A stretch of DNA of 64,000 bases, from contig NZ_PYHR01000002.1 in NCBI RefSeq assembly GCF_003121705.1, forward strand, positions 2,542,001-2,606,000, in the 5' to 3' direction. Under the pieces are notes generated by a model. It searched no databases and was not told the DNA's origin. It worked only from the letters and a program-made list of their open reading frames with translations. The first letter of the stretch is position 1. Every line of letters starts with the position of its first letter. This DNA comes from Serinibacter arcticus (GTDB lineage: Bacteria > Actinomycetota > Actinomycetes > Actinomycetales > Beutenbergiaceae). Both the position numbers and the translations under genes were made by a program. This document shows positions 53,313-62,900 of the stretch, in pieces.

Positions 53313-54833
53313 TCATCGAAGCGTTCTCGCCCCCAGACGGGGGAGCCCACGCTGGGCCAGTGACAGGTAGTCGGAAGGTTCGAGCAGCTTCTTGGGGTCG
53401 AGGTCCTGACGGAGCTCGGCGACGAGGTACTCGAGCGCTCGGCCCTGCCAGAGGCCGTTGTGGACGAACGCCTCGACGGCGCGGTGACCGAAGGGGTGCG
53501 TCTCCTGGTGCCGGTAGGGGAGGTCCTCCTTCAGCAGCGCTCCGTCGAACACTCGCGTCCGCCGATCCATCAGGTCACCCGGAGGTCGACCCGCGTAGAC
53601 GTAGAGCTTGAAGTTGTGCGATCCCTCGACGAGGAAGAACTCCCCGCAGTCGACGACGATGACGGCGGTGTGGCGATCGGTCGGGTAACGGCTGATGTCG
53701 GCCTTGTAGCCGCCGAGCTGGCGATTCACGGAGTCGCGGGCGTTGTCCCCCATGATGAGGCGGGTCTCGAGCACGACCTCCGACTCGTACAGACCGAGCA
53801 GGAACGTCTTCCGCGCGGGGAACATCCGCTGCAGGTCGTAGCGACCCTCAGATTCCCCGAAGCGTTCCACGGCATCGAGGAAGACCTTGAGGTCCTCGAT
53901 GCTGAGCCAGCGCCGCATCGTCCGCACGCACTCGGAGGGGAGCGGTTGCCACCACCGGGCCCAGCGCGGCGTGTGTTCGAGCCTCGGGTCGCCTGCGACG
54001 TCGAGGATCGTCCTGAGCCACCGATCCGACGGACGGGTCGAGGTGCGGCTGGTCATCGCCTGGACGACGAGATGCCCGAACTGCAGCCCGTCCATGCCGG
54101 CGGCGTGGACGAGCGCCGTGTCGGAGAAGTCGTCGAGGAAGTCGAGGTCCTCGGGTCGAGCAGGATCGACGGTCCGGATCCGTTCGAGGTAGATGGCCTG
54201 GCGCAGGAGCTGTCCGAAGCGGCCGTCGGTCGCGCCCAGCAGGCCGTGGCTTCGGAGCCACTCGTCTAGCGAGACGTCCCGGGCTATCACCTCGCCGGCG
54301 ACGGTCGACGGTCCGCGCTCGTCGGTCATCACGTCGCCCCGACGCCGGAACGCGGTGAGGAGGTCGGCGCCGCTGGGCTTGCCTGCAGGGACAGGAAGCG
54401 CGCCGACAGCGGCCCGAACGATCGCACCGAGCTCGGCGAACAGCCCCACCTCCCACTCGTCGAGGAGGTCGAAGTACGTCAGGTGCAGGTGTGCCAGAGC
54501 GATCGTGAGGAGTCGTCGGGGTCGATCGTGGGTCGGTGTCACCATCTCCCGGACGAGGGCGCCCCGCATCGTTCGGGCGGCCAGCTCGCCGTCGTGCTGC
54601 CAGACGTCGACCAGGGCGCGGGCAGTCTGCCGCTCGTGGAGTCGTGCGCGGAGGCCGTCGATCTCGCCTCGTTCGAGGAGGGACCTCACCTCGGCGACCC
54701 GCTCGTCGAACCCCCGGCCCGTCCCGGCGGTGCGGGCGACCTGGCGCGCTCCCGTCGTCAGGACACCCCAGCCGGCCGGCGTTCGCGCCGGCCACGCGGG
54801 AAGGTCACGAAGCGCTGGGGTGGCGAGCCTCAC
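53313..54833 (-). CDS. zorC: ZorC-like protein with EH-signature domain
   Basis: A 506-residue soluble protein. The C-terminal half matches the EH_Signature family: RWWQPLPSECVRTMRRWL, DAVERFGESEGRYDL, FLLGLYESEVVLETRLIMGD, VDCGEFFLVEGSHNFKLYVY (the E) and FVHNGLWQGRALEYLV (the H...WQ). The N-terminal half is helical. In Zorya type I, ZorC is thought to bind DNA below the ZorAB motor. The GTG at 54833 overlaps the zorB TGA and has GAGGAGG upstream. The remnants of the ORF further upstream are shadow of zorB. Confidence 0.78.
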   Translation of the reverse strand: MRLATPALRDLPAWPARTPAGWGVLTTGARQVARTAGTGRGFDERVAEVRSLLERGEIDGLRARLHERQTARALVDVWQHDGELAARTMRGALVREMVTPTHDRPRRLLTIALAHLHLTYFDLLDEWEVGLFAELGAIVRAAVGALPVPAGKPSGADLLTAFRRRGDVMTDERGPSTVAGEVIARDVSLDEWLRSHGLLGATDGRFGQLLRQAIYLERIRTVDPARPEDLDFLDDFSDTALVHAAGMDGLQFGHLVVQAMTSRTSTRPSDRWLRTILDVAGDPRLEHTPRWARWWQPLPSECVRTMRRWLSIEDLKVFLDAVERFGESEGRYDLQRMFPARKTFLLGLYESEVVLETRLIMGDNARDSVNRQLGGYKADISRYPTDRHTAVIVVDCGEFFLVEGSHNFKLYVYAGRPPGDLMDRRTRVFDGALLKEDLPYRHQETHPFGHRAVEAFVHNGLWQGRALEYLVAELRQDLDPKKLLEPSDYLSLAQRGLPRLGARTLR

Positions 54834-55612
54834 CCGTCCTCCTCGGCACCGGCCACCCGGGCGAGGTCGTCGGCGCTGGGCTGCTGGACGGTGAAGCGGA
54901 TCTCGATCCGACGGTTCGCCGCCTGCTCCTCGGGGGTGTTCTGGGCCGCGGTGGCGGGACGCGTCTCGCCGTATCCCGACACGGAGAAGAGGGGGCTGCC
55001 GTCGGCCCGCTGCATGACGGACAGCTGCGAGGTCGGCCCCGGGTCCAGGCGCCACAGCTGCCACAGGGAGATGGCACGGAAGGCCGACAGGCCCCAGTTG
55101 CCGGTGCCGTCGAGGCCGCCGAACGCCCGGTTGTCGGTGTGCCCCTCGACGAACACCGTGTCGAGGGAGCGGAAGCGATCCCCGGAGGCGAGCGAACTGG
55201 CGATCGTCCTTCCGATCGCCAGGGCCGTCGGCTGGAATTCCGGCTTGATCTCGTGCGCACCGTCGTCGAAGCCGAGGACCTCGGTGGGGATGCTGAGCAC
55301 GGCGTTGTTGTCCGAGACCGAGACGGGTATCCCCTGGGACTGGAGGTCGTCCGCGATCTCGACGACGACGGCGCTCCTCACGTCCTCCGTGGCGCTGAGC
55401 GCCCCGATCTGCTCGGAGAGCGCGAGCTGCTGCTGGGCCGCCCGCTCCTGTTCGGCGACGAGCGCCTCCTCGGCCCGGGTCAGCTGGAGGACGAGCACGA
55501 TGACGGCGAGGATGAAGACGATCAGGAGCGCCGTCATCAGGTCGGTGAACGAGATCCAGTAGGGATTGGACTCCTCCGCGGAGCCTCGGCGTGATCGGAG
55601 GGCCCTACGCAC
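54830..55612 (-). CDS. zorB: ZorB-like OmpA/MotB-type stator subunit
   Basis: A 260-residue protein: one membrane helix (residues about 17-43) carrying the ion-channel Asp24 (YWISFTDLMTALLIVFIL), a coiled stalk (44-75) and an OmpA-like peptidoglycan-binding domain (VFVEGHTDNRAFGG, residues 153-166; EQAANRRIEIRF, 229-240). Domain order and size match ZorB and MotB. The GTG at 55612 overlaps the zorA stop by 8 bp. It would form the stator with the adjacent MotA/ExbB-like protein. Confidence 0.82.
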   Translation of the reverse strand: MRRALRSRRGSAEESNPYWISFTDLMTALLIVFILAVIVLVLQLTRAEEALVAEQERAAQQQLALSEQIGALSATEDVRSAVVVEIADDLQSQGIPVSVSDNNAVLSIPTEVLGFDDGAHEIKPEFQPTALAIGRTIASSLASGDRFRSLDTVFVEGHTDNRAFGGLDGTGNWGLSAFRAISLWQLWRLDPGPTSQLSVMQRADGSPLFSVSGYGETRPATAAQNTPEEQAANRRIEIRFTVQQPSADDLARVAGAEEDG

Positions 55613-57275
55613 GGGCCGGCTCCAGCTTCTGCTCGAGGCCGTCCACGACCTCGGCCAGCGCCTGGCTCGTGGTCAGCATGTGGCTGGCGAACTCGCGCGA
55701 GTGCGTGTCCCACTCGGCCATCCGCTCGCCGGTCTGCCTCGAGACCTGCTCGCTGTAGGCGGCGAGCCAGTCGCCGGTCGCCTTGTTGAGCTGCTCCACC
55801 TCGGACCGAAGGCCAGTGAGGAACTCGCGCTGCGACTCGCGCAGCAGCTCGAAGGTCGTCCCCGCCTCGAGAGCGGTCTTCTCGACGCCGTCGAGGGTGC
55901 GCTCCGAGGCCGCGCCGAGCTGGTGGAGCCGCTCGGTGTACGTGGTGAGGGCGTCGGTGGCCTCCTTCTGGGTGGCGGCGATCTGCTGACTTCCGACGGC
56001 GACGGCTGTGAGGCTCGTGTCGAGCCGCGACGCCGTGCCTCCGAACGACTCCGCGGTCAGGCCGAGGGTCGACGTCGAGTCGGAGAGCGAGGCGGAGGAC
56101 CGCTGGAGCTCGGAGGCAGCGGAGCTGAGGTTGTGGCTGAGAGCCGCGACCGACCCCTCTATCGAGGACACGAGCTGGGAGACGAGCGCCGTGAGCGCGT
56201 CCAGCTCGGAGCGGAAGGCCCGCGACTGCTCGGAGGCGGCGGCGGACTGGGCCGCCGTCGCCTCACGGAGCTCGCCCATCGCCGCGACGATGGAGTTGGA
56301 TGCCTTCGTCATCTCGAGGGCCTGCTGCTCGCCGAGGGTGCGGAAGCCATCCGAGAACTTGCCGACGAGGTTCTCGAAGACGTACGCCGACTGGCTGGAG
56401 GTTCGGTCGGCGAGTGCTTCCATCGACGGCGCGATCGATGTCTCGATCGCGCGCGTGAGCGAGTCCTGCATCGCCTTCGACATGCCGGTGACCGTCTCGT
56501 GGAGCGCCGCGGCGATCCGATCGGGCAAGCCCTCGAGGGCGTCCGCCGAGCTCCGTGTGTTGCCCTGGATCAGGACCAGGGCGCTCTCGGGCGAGTGCTG
56601 CTGGAAGTACTGGTCGACCGTGTGCTGGAGCTTGCCCGCCCGACCGGCGAGACGTCCGGTGCAGAGCTTCTCCGTGATGTTGACGACCAGGCTCATCGCG
56701 ACGCCCCAGACGGACGCCGTGAAGCCGAGCGCCGCACCCGCGACCATCGATTCGATCCCCGCCCGCAGGGATTCAGCATCCGGGTCACCCAGGTTGAGCC
56801 CGTTGAGCCCGACGGCGAGCCCGATGAAGGTCCCGAGGAGTCCGAGAGCGGTCAGGACGGACGGCATCGCGCCGAGCAGTCGACCGCCCTGGAGCTCGGG
56901 TGCGAGACGTTCGAGGGAGAAGTACTCGGCGGCTGGGACGGCGTTCGTCGTCACCTCGCCGTCGGTCACCAGGGTCTCGTCGAACTCTCCCCACAGGTGC
57001 TTGGACTGGGAGTCCTGCGAGGCGGCGATCGCGGCTGCCCGGCCCCGGGCTCCCGGTCGGTCCTCGGTCGTCAGCTGCTCGGTCACCGTCTCGAGGTCGC
57101 GCAACGTCGAGTGCGCGCGTCGATTCACGATCGCCAGGAGCACGATGGTGAGGGCGAAGACGGCAAGGATCAGGCCGACGAAGGACTGGATGATCCCGGC
57201 GTGGGACTCATCGGCGAACTCGCCGCTCCAGGGGAACAAGAGGGCGAAGATGCTGCCGAGTGAGATGTCAGGCAT
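55605..57275 (-). CDS. zorA: ZorA-like MotA/ExbB-type stator subunit with long tail
   Basis: A 556-residue membrane protein. Helices at about residues 28-50, 137-160 (ALGLLGTFIGLAVGLNGL, the MotA/TolQ channel motif) and 176-200 (VAGAALGFTASVWGVAMSLV). From about residue 210 to the end it is a long Ala/Ser/Glu-rich coiled coil, the cytoplasmic tail typical of ZorA that is thought to transmit the invasion signal. Length is at the lower side of ZorA proteins. The ATG at 57275 follows a shadow region; upstream in-frame codons give Pro/Arg-rich sequence unlike coding DNA. First gene of the minus-strand zorABC-nuclease unit. Confidence 0.8.
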   Translation of the reverse strand: MPDISLGSIFALLFPWSGEFADESHAGIIQSFVGLILAVFALTIVLLAIVNRRAHSTLRDLETVTEQLTTEDRPGARGRAAAIAASQDSQSKHLWGEFDETLVTDGEVTTNAVPAAEYFSLERLAPELQGGRLLGAMPSVLTALGLLGTFIGLAVGLNGLNLGDPDAESLRAGIESMVAGAALGFTASVWGVAMSLVVNITEKLCTGRLAGRAGKLQHTVDQYFQQHSPESALVLIQGNTRSSADALEGLPDRIAAALHETVTGMSKAMQDSLTRAIETSIAPSMEALADRTSSQSAYVFENLVGKFSDGFRTLGEQQALEMTKASNSIVAAMGELREATAAQSAAASEQSRAFRSELDALTALVSQLVSSIEGSVAALSHNLSSAASELQRSSASLSDSTSTLGLTAESFGGTASRLDTSLTAVAVGSQQIAATQKEATDALTTYTERLHQLGAASERTLDGVEKTALEAGTTFELLRESQREFLTGLRSEVEQLNKATGDWLAAYSEQVSRQTGERMAEWDTHSREFASHMLTTSQALAEVVDGLEQKLEPARA

Positions 57276-57541
57276 GAGTGAGGCTTTCGTCTGAGCGCGT
57301 CGGCAGGTGGGCCGTGAGCGCAGGGGCGAGTGAGGAGCAGGTGGGGACGACGAACGGCGCGCGCGCGGGTGAGCAGCGAGGGCGATCGTCGAGTCAACTC
57401 CATTCTCTCCGACGGGTCCGACATCCGCCCCTTGGGCCGCGGAAGCGGGCTTTGGTCCACGCACAGGAGTCCGAACGGCTACCCCTTTCGGCTCGGTCTT
57501 AGCTTTGCGAGGCAACAGCCACTGCCCGCTCAAGGAAGCCG
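57276..57541. other. Intergenic region upstream of zorA
   Basis: Holds the presumed zorA promoter. A TTGACT (-35-like, minus strand 57397-57392) is present, but there is no good -10 at 17-18 bp. The CG repeat near 57357-57366 is low complexity. No RNA gene seen. Confidence 0.4.
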
Positions 57542-58341
57542 ATGCTCGCCGGCCTCATCGATGCCGGCCAGGACTCGAGCCTGGTGGTGCGCCGGAGCCT
57601 GGGCGACGGCGAGCGCGAGGACACGATGGTCCGCGCCTTCGCGGCGGCCGGGGCCCAGGCGCTGATCCTGCAGCCGAGCTCGTCGGAGTTCGTGCCGCCG
57701 GCGGTGCTGGAGCTCATCACGAAGGCGTTCCCCGTGGTGATCCTGGACCGGGTCTACGACGAACTGCCGGTCTCCTCGGTCTGCTCGGACAACGTGACGG
57801 CGGGGCGGGTGGCGACGGACTACCTGTTCTCGCTCGGACACGAGAGGCTGGGGCTGATCAGCTCGGACTCGGAGGTTCGACGCTGCGGGACCGGCGCACC
57901 GGGTTCGTGGCGGAGCACGCGCACCACCACGTGCCGCACGACCCGGCGAACGAGTTCCGCGCGACGCGCTCCACCGTGCCGGGCAGCCACGCGACGCCCG
58001 ACGACGACGTGCGCGCCCTGGTCGGCTACCTCACCGACCGGCCGGACCTCCAGGCCGTGGTGGTGACGGAGTACCACCTCGCGGTGCTGGTGCGGGAGGC
58101 GGACGAGCAGGTCGGGCTCCGGGTGCCGCAGGACCTGTCGATCGTGTGCTTCGACCACCCGGGCCGGTTGTTCGACCGCGGCAGCTTCGAGTTCACCCAC
58201 ATCGAGCAGGACGAGGCCGCGATGGGGACCGAGGCGGTGCGGATCGCGCGCGAGCTCGTGGCGGATCGCGGGCGGGTGCAGCGGGTGGCGTTGGAGACGC
58301 GGTTGGTGGTCGGTGGGTCGACGGTGGACGTGCGGCGCTAA
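57542..58341 (+). pseudogene. Truncated, frameshifted LacI/AraR-type sensor domain
   Basis: Only the periplasmic-binding-like sensor domain of a LacI- or AraR-type regulator remains: ALILQPSSSEFVPPAVLELI, VVILDRVYDELPVSSVCSDN, ATDYLFSLGHERLGLISSDS in one frame and STLRDRRTGFVAEHAHHHV, PQDLSIVCFDHPGRLFDRGS, TEAVRIARELVADRGRV in the next. No helix-turn-helix is found in any frame upstream, so the 5' end is lost. The frames meet near 57882; one missing G in GGAGGTTCG would explain the shift. No neighbouring sugar genes remain. Confidence 0.8.
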
Positions 58342-58399
58342 CGTCGTCGCACGGAGCCTGCTCGACTGGGTCGCTGATCCCACGGTGAGACCGGGCAAC

Positions 58400-58567
58400 G
58401 GGCCCGACGGCGAGCACGGCCCGCATCACCAGGTACAGCACGCTTTGTGACATCCAGGTGTAGGGCGCGAAGTGGATCGCGGCGGTGACCGTGAACATGA
58501 GCGGGAAGATGGCGTACCGCTGCGGGGTGACGAGCACGATCAGCAGCGGCCGCATGAGCAGCTGCGA
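58400..58567 (-). pseudogene. Degenerate copy of the 18.8-kb membrane protein
   Basis: Reads LLIVLVTPQRYAIFPLMF and TAAIHFAPYTWMSQSVLYLV, matching residues 88-143 of the protein encoded at 18827-19390 (LLIVLVTQRRYTAVPLVF, TAAIHFVPYAWLYQSVLYLV). DNA identity is also obvious. Both ends are lost, so this is a fragment. The rest of the 622-bp gap 58342-58963 shows no gene. Confidence 0.8.
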
Positions 58568-58963
58568 GCGGAAGTCACGTTGCCAGGAGGACCAAGCAGA
58601 CCCCCGGCTCTGTCGACAGCATGCGATCTTGGCCCAGAGCATCAGTCGAGTGAATCGTGGCGGGCGCACGAGCGCTGTGAGCGCGGGTGCTTGCTACGCG
58701 TCGAGCAATTCGTCCGACTCTCACGTGCACCCAATCCCGGCGCGCAGCCTCCGAACGGACCGGCAAGGTTCGTCCTTCGTTCGGACAAGTGCCGTCCTGG
58801 CGGGGCGAGTACCGAGCCACGCAATCACCGGACGGCGTGGCGGCACAGCCCGACTAAGTTCCAAAACGTATGAAGCTTTGCTGGCCAGAAGCCCCCCACC
58901 GTGGCATGCTGAACTAGTTCGGTCACATCGGCTATTTCCGGCGGCAGAATAAGGGGCTCGTTC

Positions 58964-59680
58964 GTGCGAATCGTAAGGTATCCAGCAGTTGGCCGCCCAA
59001 CCGACACCGACCGCAAGAATCTCGACGAACTCGTCATGATAACCCAGGTGGCTATCGCGGGCGCCAGCATTGAACGCTGGGCGTTGGCTCAAGTGGCGAA
59101 GAATCAGCGACTCAAGTTGTCGAGTTCCGTTCCGGCCGACTTGCGTGAGTCCGCGAAAAAGCGGCAGTACGAGGTCGCTGTAGTCGAGGCATTCCTTCGC
59201 CTGGGCGCCCAGAGTTTCGCCGCACATGGCAGTGAGGCTCTGTGGGAGCGCCAGTTTCGGACTGGCCAGAGGGGAAGGCCCAAATCGGTCGATGTGGCTC
59301 TCTTCAACGAGAAGAGAATGGAGGAAGCGTGGATCGAGTTTGGGGAGTTTAGTTCGAGCAAACTACGGACGGATGCGGCGAAGTTGCTGGCGCTGAAGCC
59401 TGCTCAAGGATACTCCGCGGCGCGCTTTCTGATACTCTATGATGAGCATCCGAAGAGGGTGACAGGGGCGTTGGCCCAAGAGTGGGTCGAGGCGACGGCA
59501 AGCGCCGCCGAATCGGCCTCGACAGTAGAGATGAAAGTACAGTTGCGCGTAACCGCGGTGATGGACTCAGCCATAGTTGAGTCGGCCTCATCGGAAGGCT
59601 CAGTGAGAACGGCCGTCTTCTCGATAGGTGATGCAGTTCCTGTTCCGATCGTCGCTACTGATGAACACGATGGGGGATAG
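58964..59680 (+). CDS. Hypothetical protein of lower GC content
   Basis: A 238-residue soluble protein, no family recognised. N-terminal half is helical and charged (LSSSVPADLRESAKKRQYEV, VVEAFLRLGAQSFAAHGSEA), the middle has KSVDVALFNEKRMEEAWIEF followed by GEFSS, an arrangement that loosely recalls restriction-like nuclease cores (D...ExxxxE), but this is only suggestive. G+C and codon use (many A/T third positions such as AAA, ATA, GAA) are clearly lower than in flanking genes, a sign of recent transfer. GTG start at 58964; ATG 59036 is an alternative. Confidence 0.65.
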   Translation: MRIVRYPAVGRPTDTDRKNLDELVMITQVAIAGASIERWALAQVAKNQRLKLSSSVPADLRESAKKRQYEVAVVEAFLRLGAQSFAAHGSEALWERQFRTGQRGRPKSVDVALFNEKRMEEAWIEFGEFSSSKLRTDAAKLLALKPAQGYSAARFLILYDEHPKRVTGALAQEWVEATASAAESASTVEMKVQLRVTAVMDSAIVESASSEGSVRTAVFSIGDAVPVPIVATDEHDGG

Positions 59681-59719
59681 GGGCAAATCTAGGCGGCTGG
59701 CCGCGTGGACCGGGTGAAC

Positions 59720-59812
59720 CCCTCGGCGTCCTCCGCCGCCTCAAACGCGGCAAGCGACCTTGCCAAACCACTCCACGCCTCGTCGAACTGCCCGAGTAGG
59801 CCTCGCGCAGAG
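59720..59812 (-). pseudogene. Remnant of a paralogue of the SIR2 fusion gene
   Basis: Reads LGQFDEAWSGLARSLAAFEA then AEDAEG, matching residues 713-738 of the SIR2 fusion (LGHDDEAWGALARSLAGFGA, AEDADG). Upstream LREAY also matches but in another frame after a short deletion. The fragment is about 93 bp with both ends lost. Confidence 0.75.
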
Positions 59813-59900
59813 ATTGAGCCGGACTACCCTACGGCGCGCGGCCGTGACGAAAGGTGGGCGGGAGTCGTGCAGTAGACCTGGGTACCTGCCGTGCATTGCA

Positions 59901-62900
59901 TCACCGCCCAGCCATCGCGGCCCAGACCCGGTCGGGCCGCTGCCTGAGTTCGCGCGCGTCGGTCCAGATCACCGTTCGACCAGTGGCCGCAGCCTCCTGC
60001 TCGGCTGCCGTCTGCGCCTCAGACCTGAGGGATCCAAGGCGTGGCCACAGCGGGTGACCGATGAGCGCGACCGCACCCTCGGACTCGACCGCATCCAGAT
60101 TGGCGATCTGCGTTGGGTGAACTCCTGACAGGTAGCCGTCGAACGCCCGCGCGAACCTCTGGGCGCTCGGCCCCGCCTCGCTACGCCAACCTCCCGCGGG
60201 CAGCGGGCGACCGAGGACAAGGTGGGCAACATCGAGCGCCAGCCGCCAGTCGAGCAGACCGTGGAGCCGGTGGTTGTCCCAGGACCTGAGGCAATCGGGG
60301 CACGACGAGTCGCATGCGACGTGACCTGGGCTGCGCCAGGTGAGCCCGACGTCGTCGACAAGCCTTTCCACGACGTCGCCGATCCGTCCTCGGCCGAGCT
60401 CGATCGCATAACCCGCGCCGTTCTCCAACGTGTCGGCTAGGTAGATGAGTTCGGTCCTGTGTCCGTCGACCAGTCGCGGCTGGACCCCTGCCGTGAGTTC
60501 CGCCGGATCGATGTCGAGCTCGTGCTGTGCGCCCCGTCGCAACGCCTCGGCGAAGGATCGGATCGCCGCCGGCCCAGACGGGCAGAGATCGGGATCGGTG
60601 TGGATCACGCCACCCGGGAGATCGAGGTTCGTCCCGAGGAGCAGCACGGCGTCGGTCACCCTCACCTCGCCGATGACCAAGGGTCGAGCGAGAGGCGTTT
60701 GCGGCTTGGATGCGATGTAGGAGCCGTCACCCAGCCGCTTGAGATCGAACCCCGCTCCACCGTTGTCGTTGACGGTGACGAGCTTCTGCCGGGTGAGGGG
60801 CCAGACGTCGAGCCGCGCGATTCGGCTCGGCTCGGGAAGCCGACCGATCCAGCTCAGCATCGGCTCAGTCGCATGTGGGCGGGTGCCATCCGACACCTGG
60901 GCATCGATCTTGGCACGTGGGTCCGTGCGGAAGCCGAGAGGCTGGTGCAGTCGCATCTCTCGCATGGCACCTGAGCACACCGGGCAGGTGAGTTCGTCGG
61001 GTGACGCCGACGAGAGGAACTCTGCTGTCTCACAGTCACGGCATCGCCAGATGGTGACAGCAGGGCCGAGGGCGTCGGTTCGCCCCGAGCGGCGGACGGG
61101 CGGTGTGGTGAAGCCGTCGGCCGTGTGGACCCACCCGTCTCGGACTATCTGGGCCCCCGGTGCGAAGAGGGAGACCGCCTGGCCGAGCGGCCGGCTCGTG
61201 ACCTCCGGCTTTCCGGGAGAGCCCTCGAAGAGCGACCGTACCCCTGTGGGGAAGCCGAACATAGGCAGAACGCCGCCGGCCGCGAGTTTCTCGCTCAGCG
61301 AGGGCTTGACCAGCCCGGGATCGTCGACGATCCCGTCTACAGCGCCGACAAGGTCCTCGCGCACCCACACGATCTCGCTGTCGACATCGACCCGGGTGTA
61401 GGCGCTCAGACGTCGAACCACAGGGTCTACTTCCGGCGACGTGGACAGCCAGCGAGCGATCTCGTCACGGCGTTGTGGCCATTCATCCTCAAACCCGAAC
61501 TCACCGTGCACGCTGTCGCCGCGTGGAGGGGGCGGGCTCTCGATCGCCCGGAAGGCACGACGCAGGACCTCCGCAGCGATGACTCTCCGCACGACCTCGG
61601 TGCGTGAGACGTCGATGAACGGGGCCGGAGGTGCGTCACCCGTAATGCGCTCCGGCGCGTTGAAGTAGTAGTCGTCGTGCGAGCGGTCTCGACTCAAGGT
61701 CAGGGCGAAGGAGAAGGGCTGACCCGCCCGTCCGGCTCGACCGACCCGCTGCTGGTAGTTGAAGCGTTGCGGGGGCATGTTGCCCATGACGCTCGCGCGG
61801 AGCGTTCCGATGTCGACGCCTGCCTCCATCGTCGTCGTCACGCTGAGAACATCGAGCTCTGAAGTCAGTGCGTTCTCGATCGGTGCGGGGTAGAGCGCAC
61901 CGCGGAAGACTCGCTGTCGCCGTCGTGCCTCCGCAGGGGGGCGAGTCTGGCCGGTCAGCTCAGCCACTGCCAGGCGATGTGGTGAGTGTCGGCTGAGCCA
62001 GCCGTAGTAATCGCCATCACGATCAGCAGCGGCGTCTCGTTCCGTCGGAGTCCCCGGGCATCCCGGCCGCGTGCAGACACCCCCGCTGGGCTGCAGGTGA
62101 CGCCGCCCGCAGAACGTGCACTCCCATGTCGTCGCTCCTGCTGGGTGCACCTCGATCGGGACAGCCAGGCTGCTGAGCGCGACCATGTTGTGCTCCAGGA
62201 GGGGCTCTAGTAATTGTGTTACTCGGAGGACGACCGAGTCCGGATTCTCGCCTCGCCGCCTGGCGTATCGCTCGAGGTAGTCCTTGGCCGACGTGGCGAG
62301 CGGACTGCTCGGAGGATCGAAGTCGTCCTGTGGCTGCCACCTCCCGCCCATCAGGAGGAGCCGCAGTACCGAACTGATGGCCTGGTGGTCACCCTCGGGA
62401 GCTCCTGCCGGTGCCAGCCAGGCGACATGGGTCGACTCCAGGTCGCGCCCATCGGTACCGGTCAGCAGGCGTCCGAGTGAGCCAGCGAGCGCGGTTCGGT
62501 ACAACGCTTGGTGCCGCTGGCGGACAGCGAAGTCGAGTGGTGTCCACAGCCCGGGCACGGGCGGTTCGAACGCGCGGAACCAGGGCGTGTCACCGCCGTC
62601 GAGCGCGTACAGGCCGGCTCGTGCGCCTCCCGGGGGCATCCCGATCTCCACCAGGCGCTCGCCCACGGCATCGATGAGCGGGGCCCAGGCGAGCACGGGC
62701 GTCGGGGTCGATCGCTCGAAGTCCTCGATGAGCTCATGGTCTGCCGCCGTCGCTCTCTCACCAGCGCGGAAGCGGTAGGCGTCGGCGACACTCGGGTGCT
62801 TGCGTGCAAGGTCGGCGGCCCGTTCGCGGAGGGATGGCGATAGCACGCGGGTCGCATCTTGGTCGAGGATGTCGGCGTCCGAAAGCAGAGGCCGCTGAGT

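Noticed and set aside
57369-57397. zorA promoter with TTGACT -35
   Set aside because: The -35 is good but no acceptable -10 lies 16-18 bp downstream, so no promoter is called.
58721-59227. Minus-strand 168-codon frame over the low-GC gene
   Set aside because: Composition is Arg/Ser/Cys-rich and it is antisense to the better-supported 238-residue plus-strand gene.
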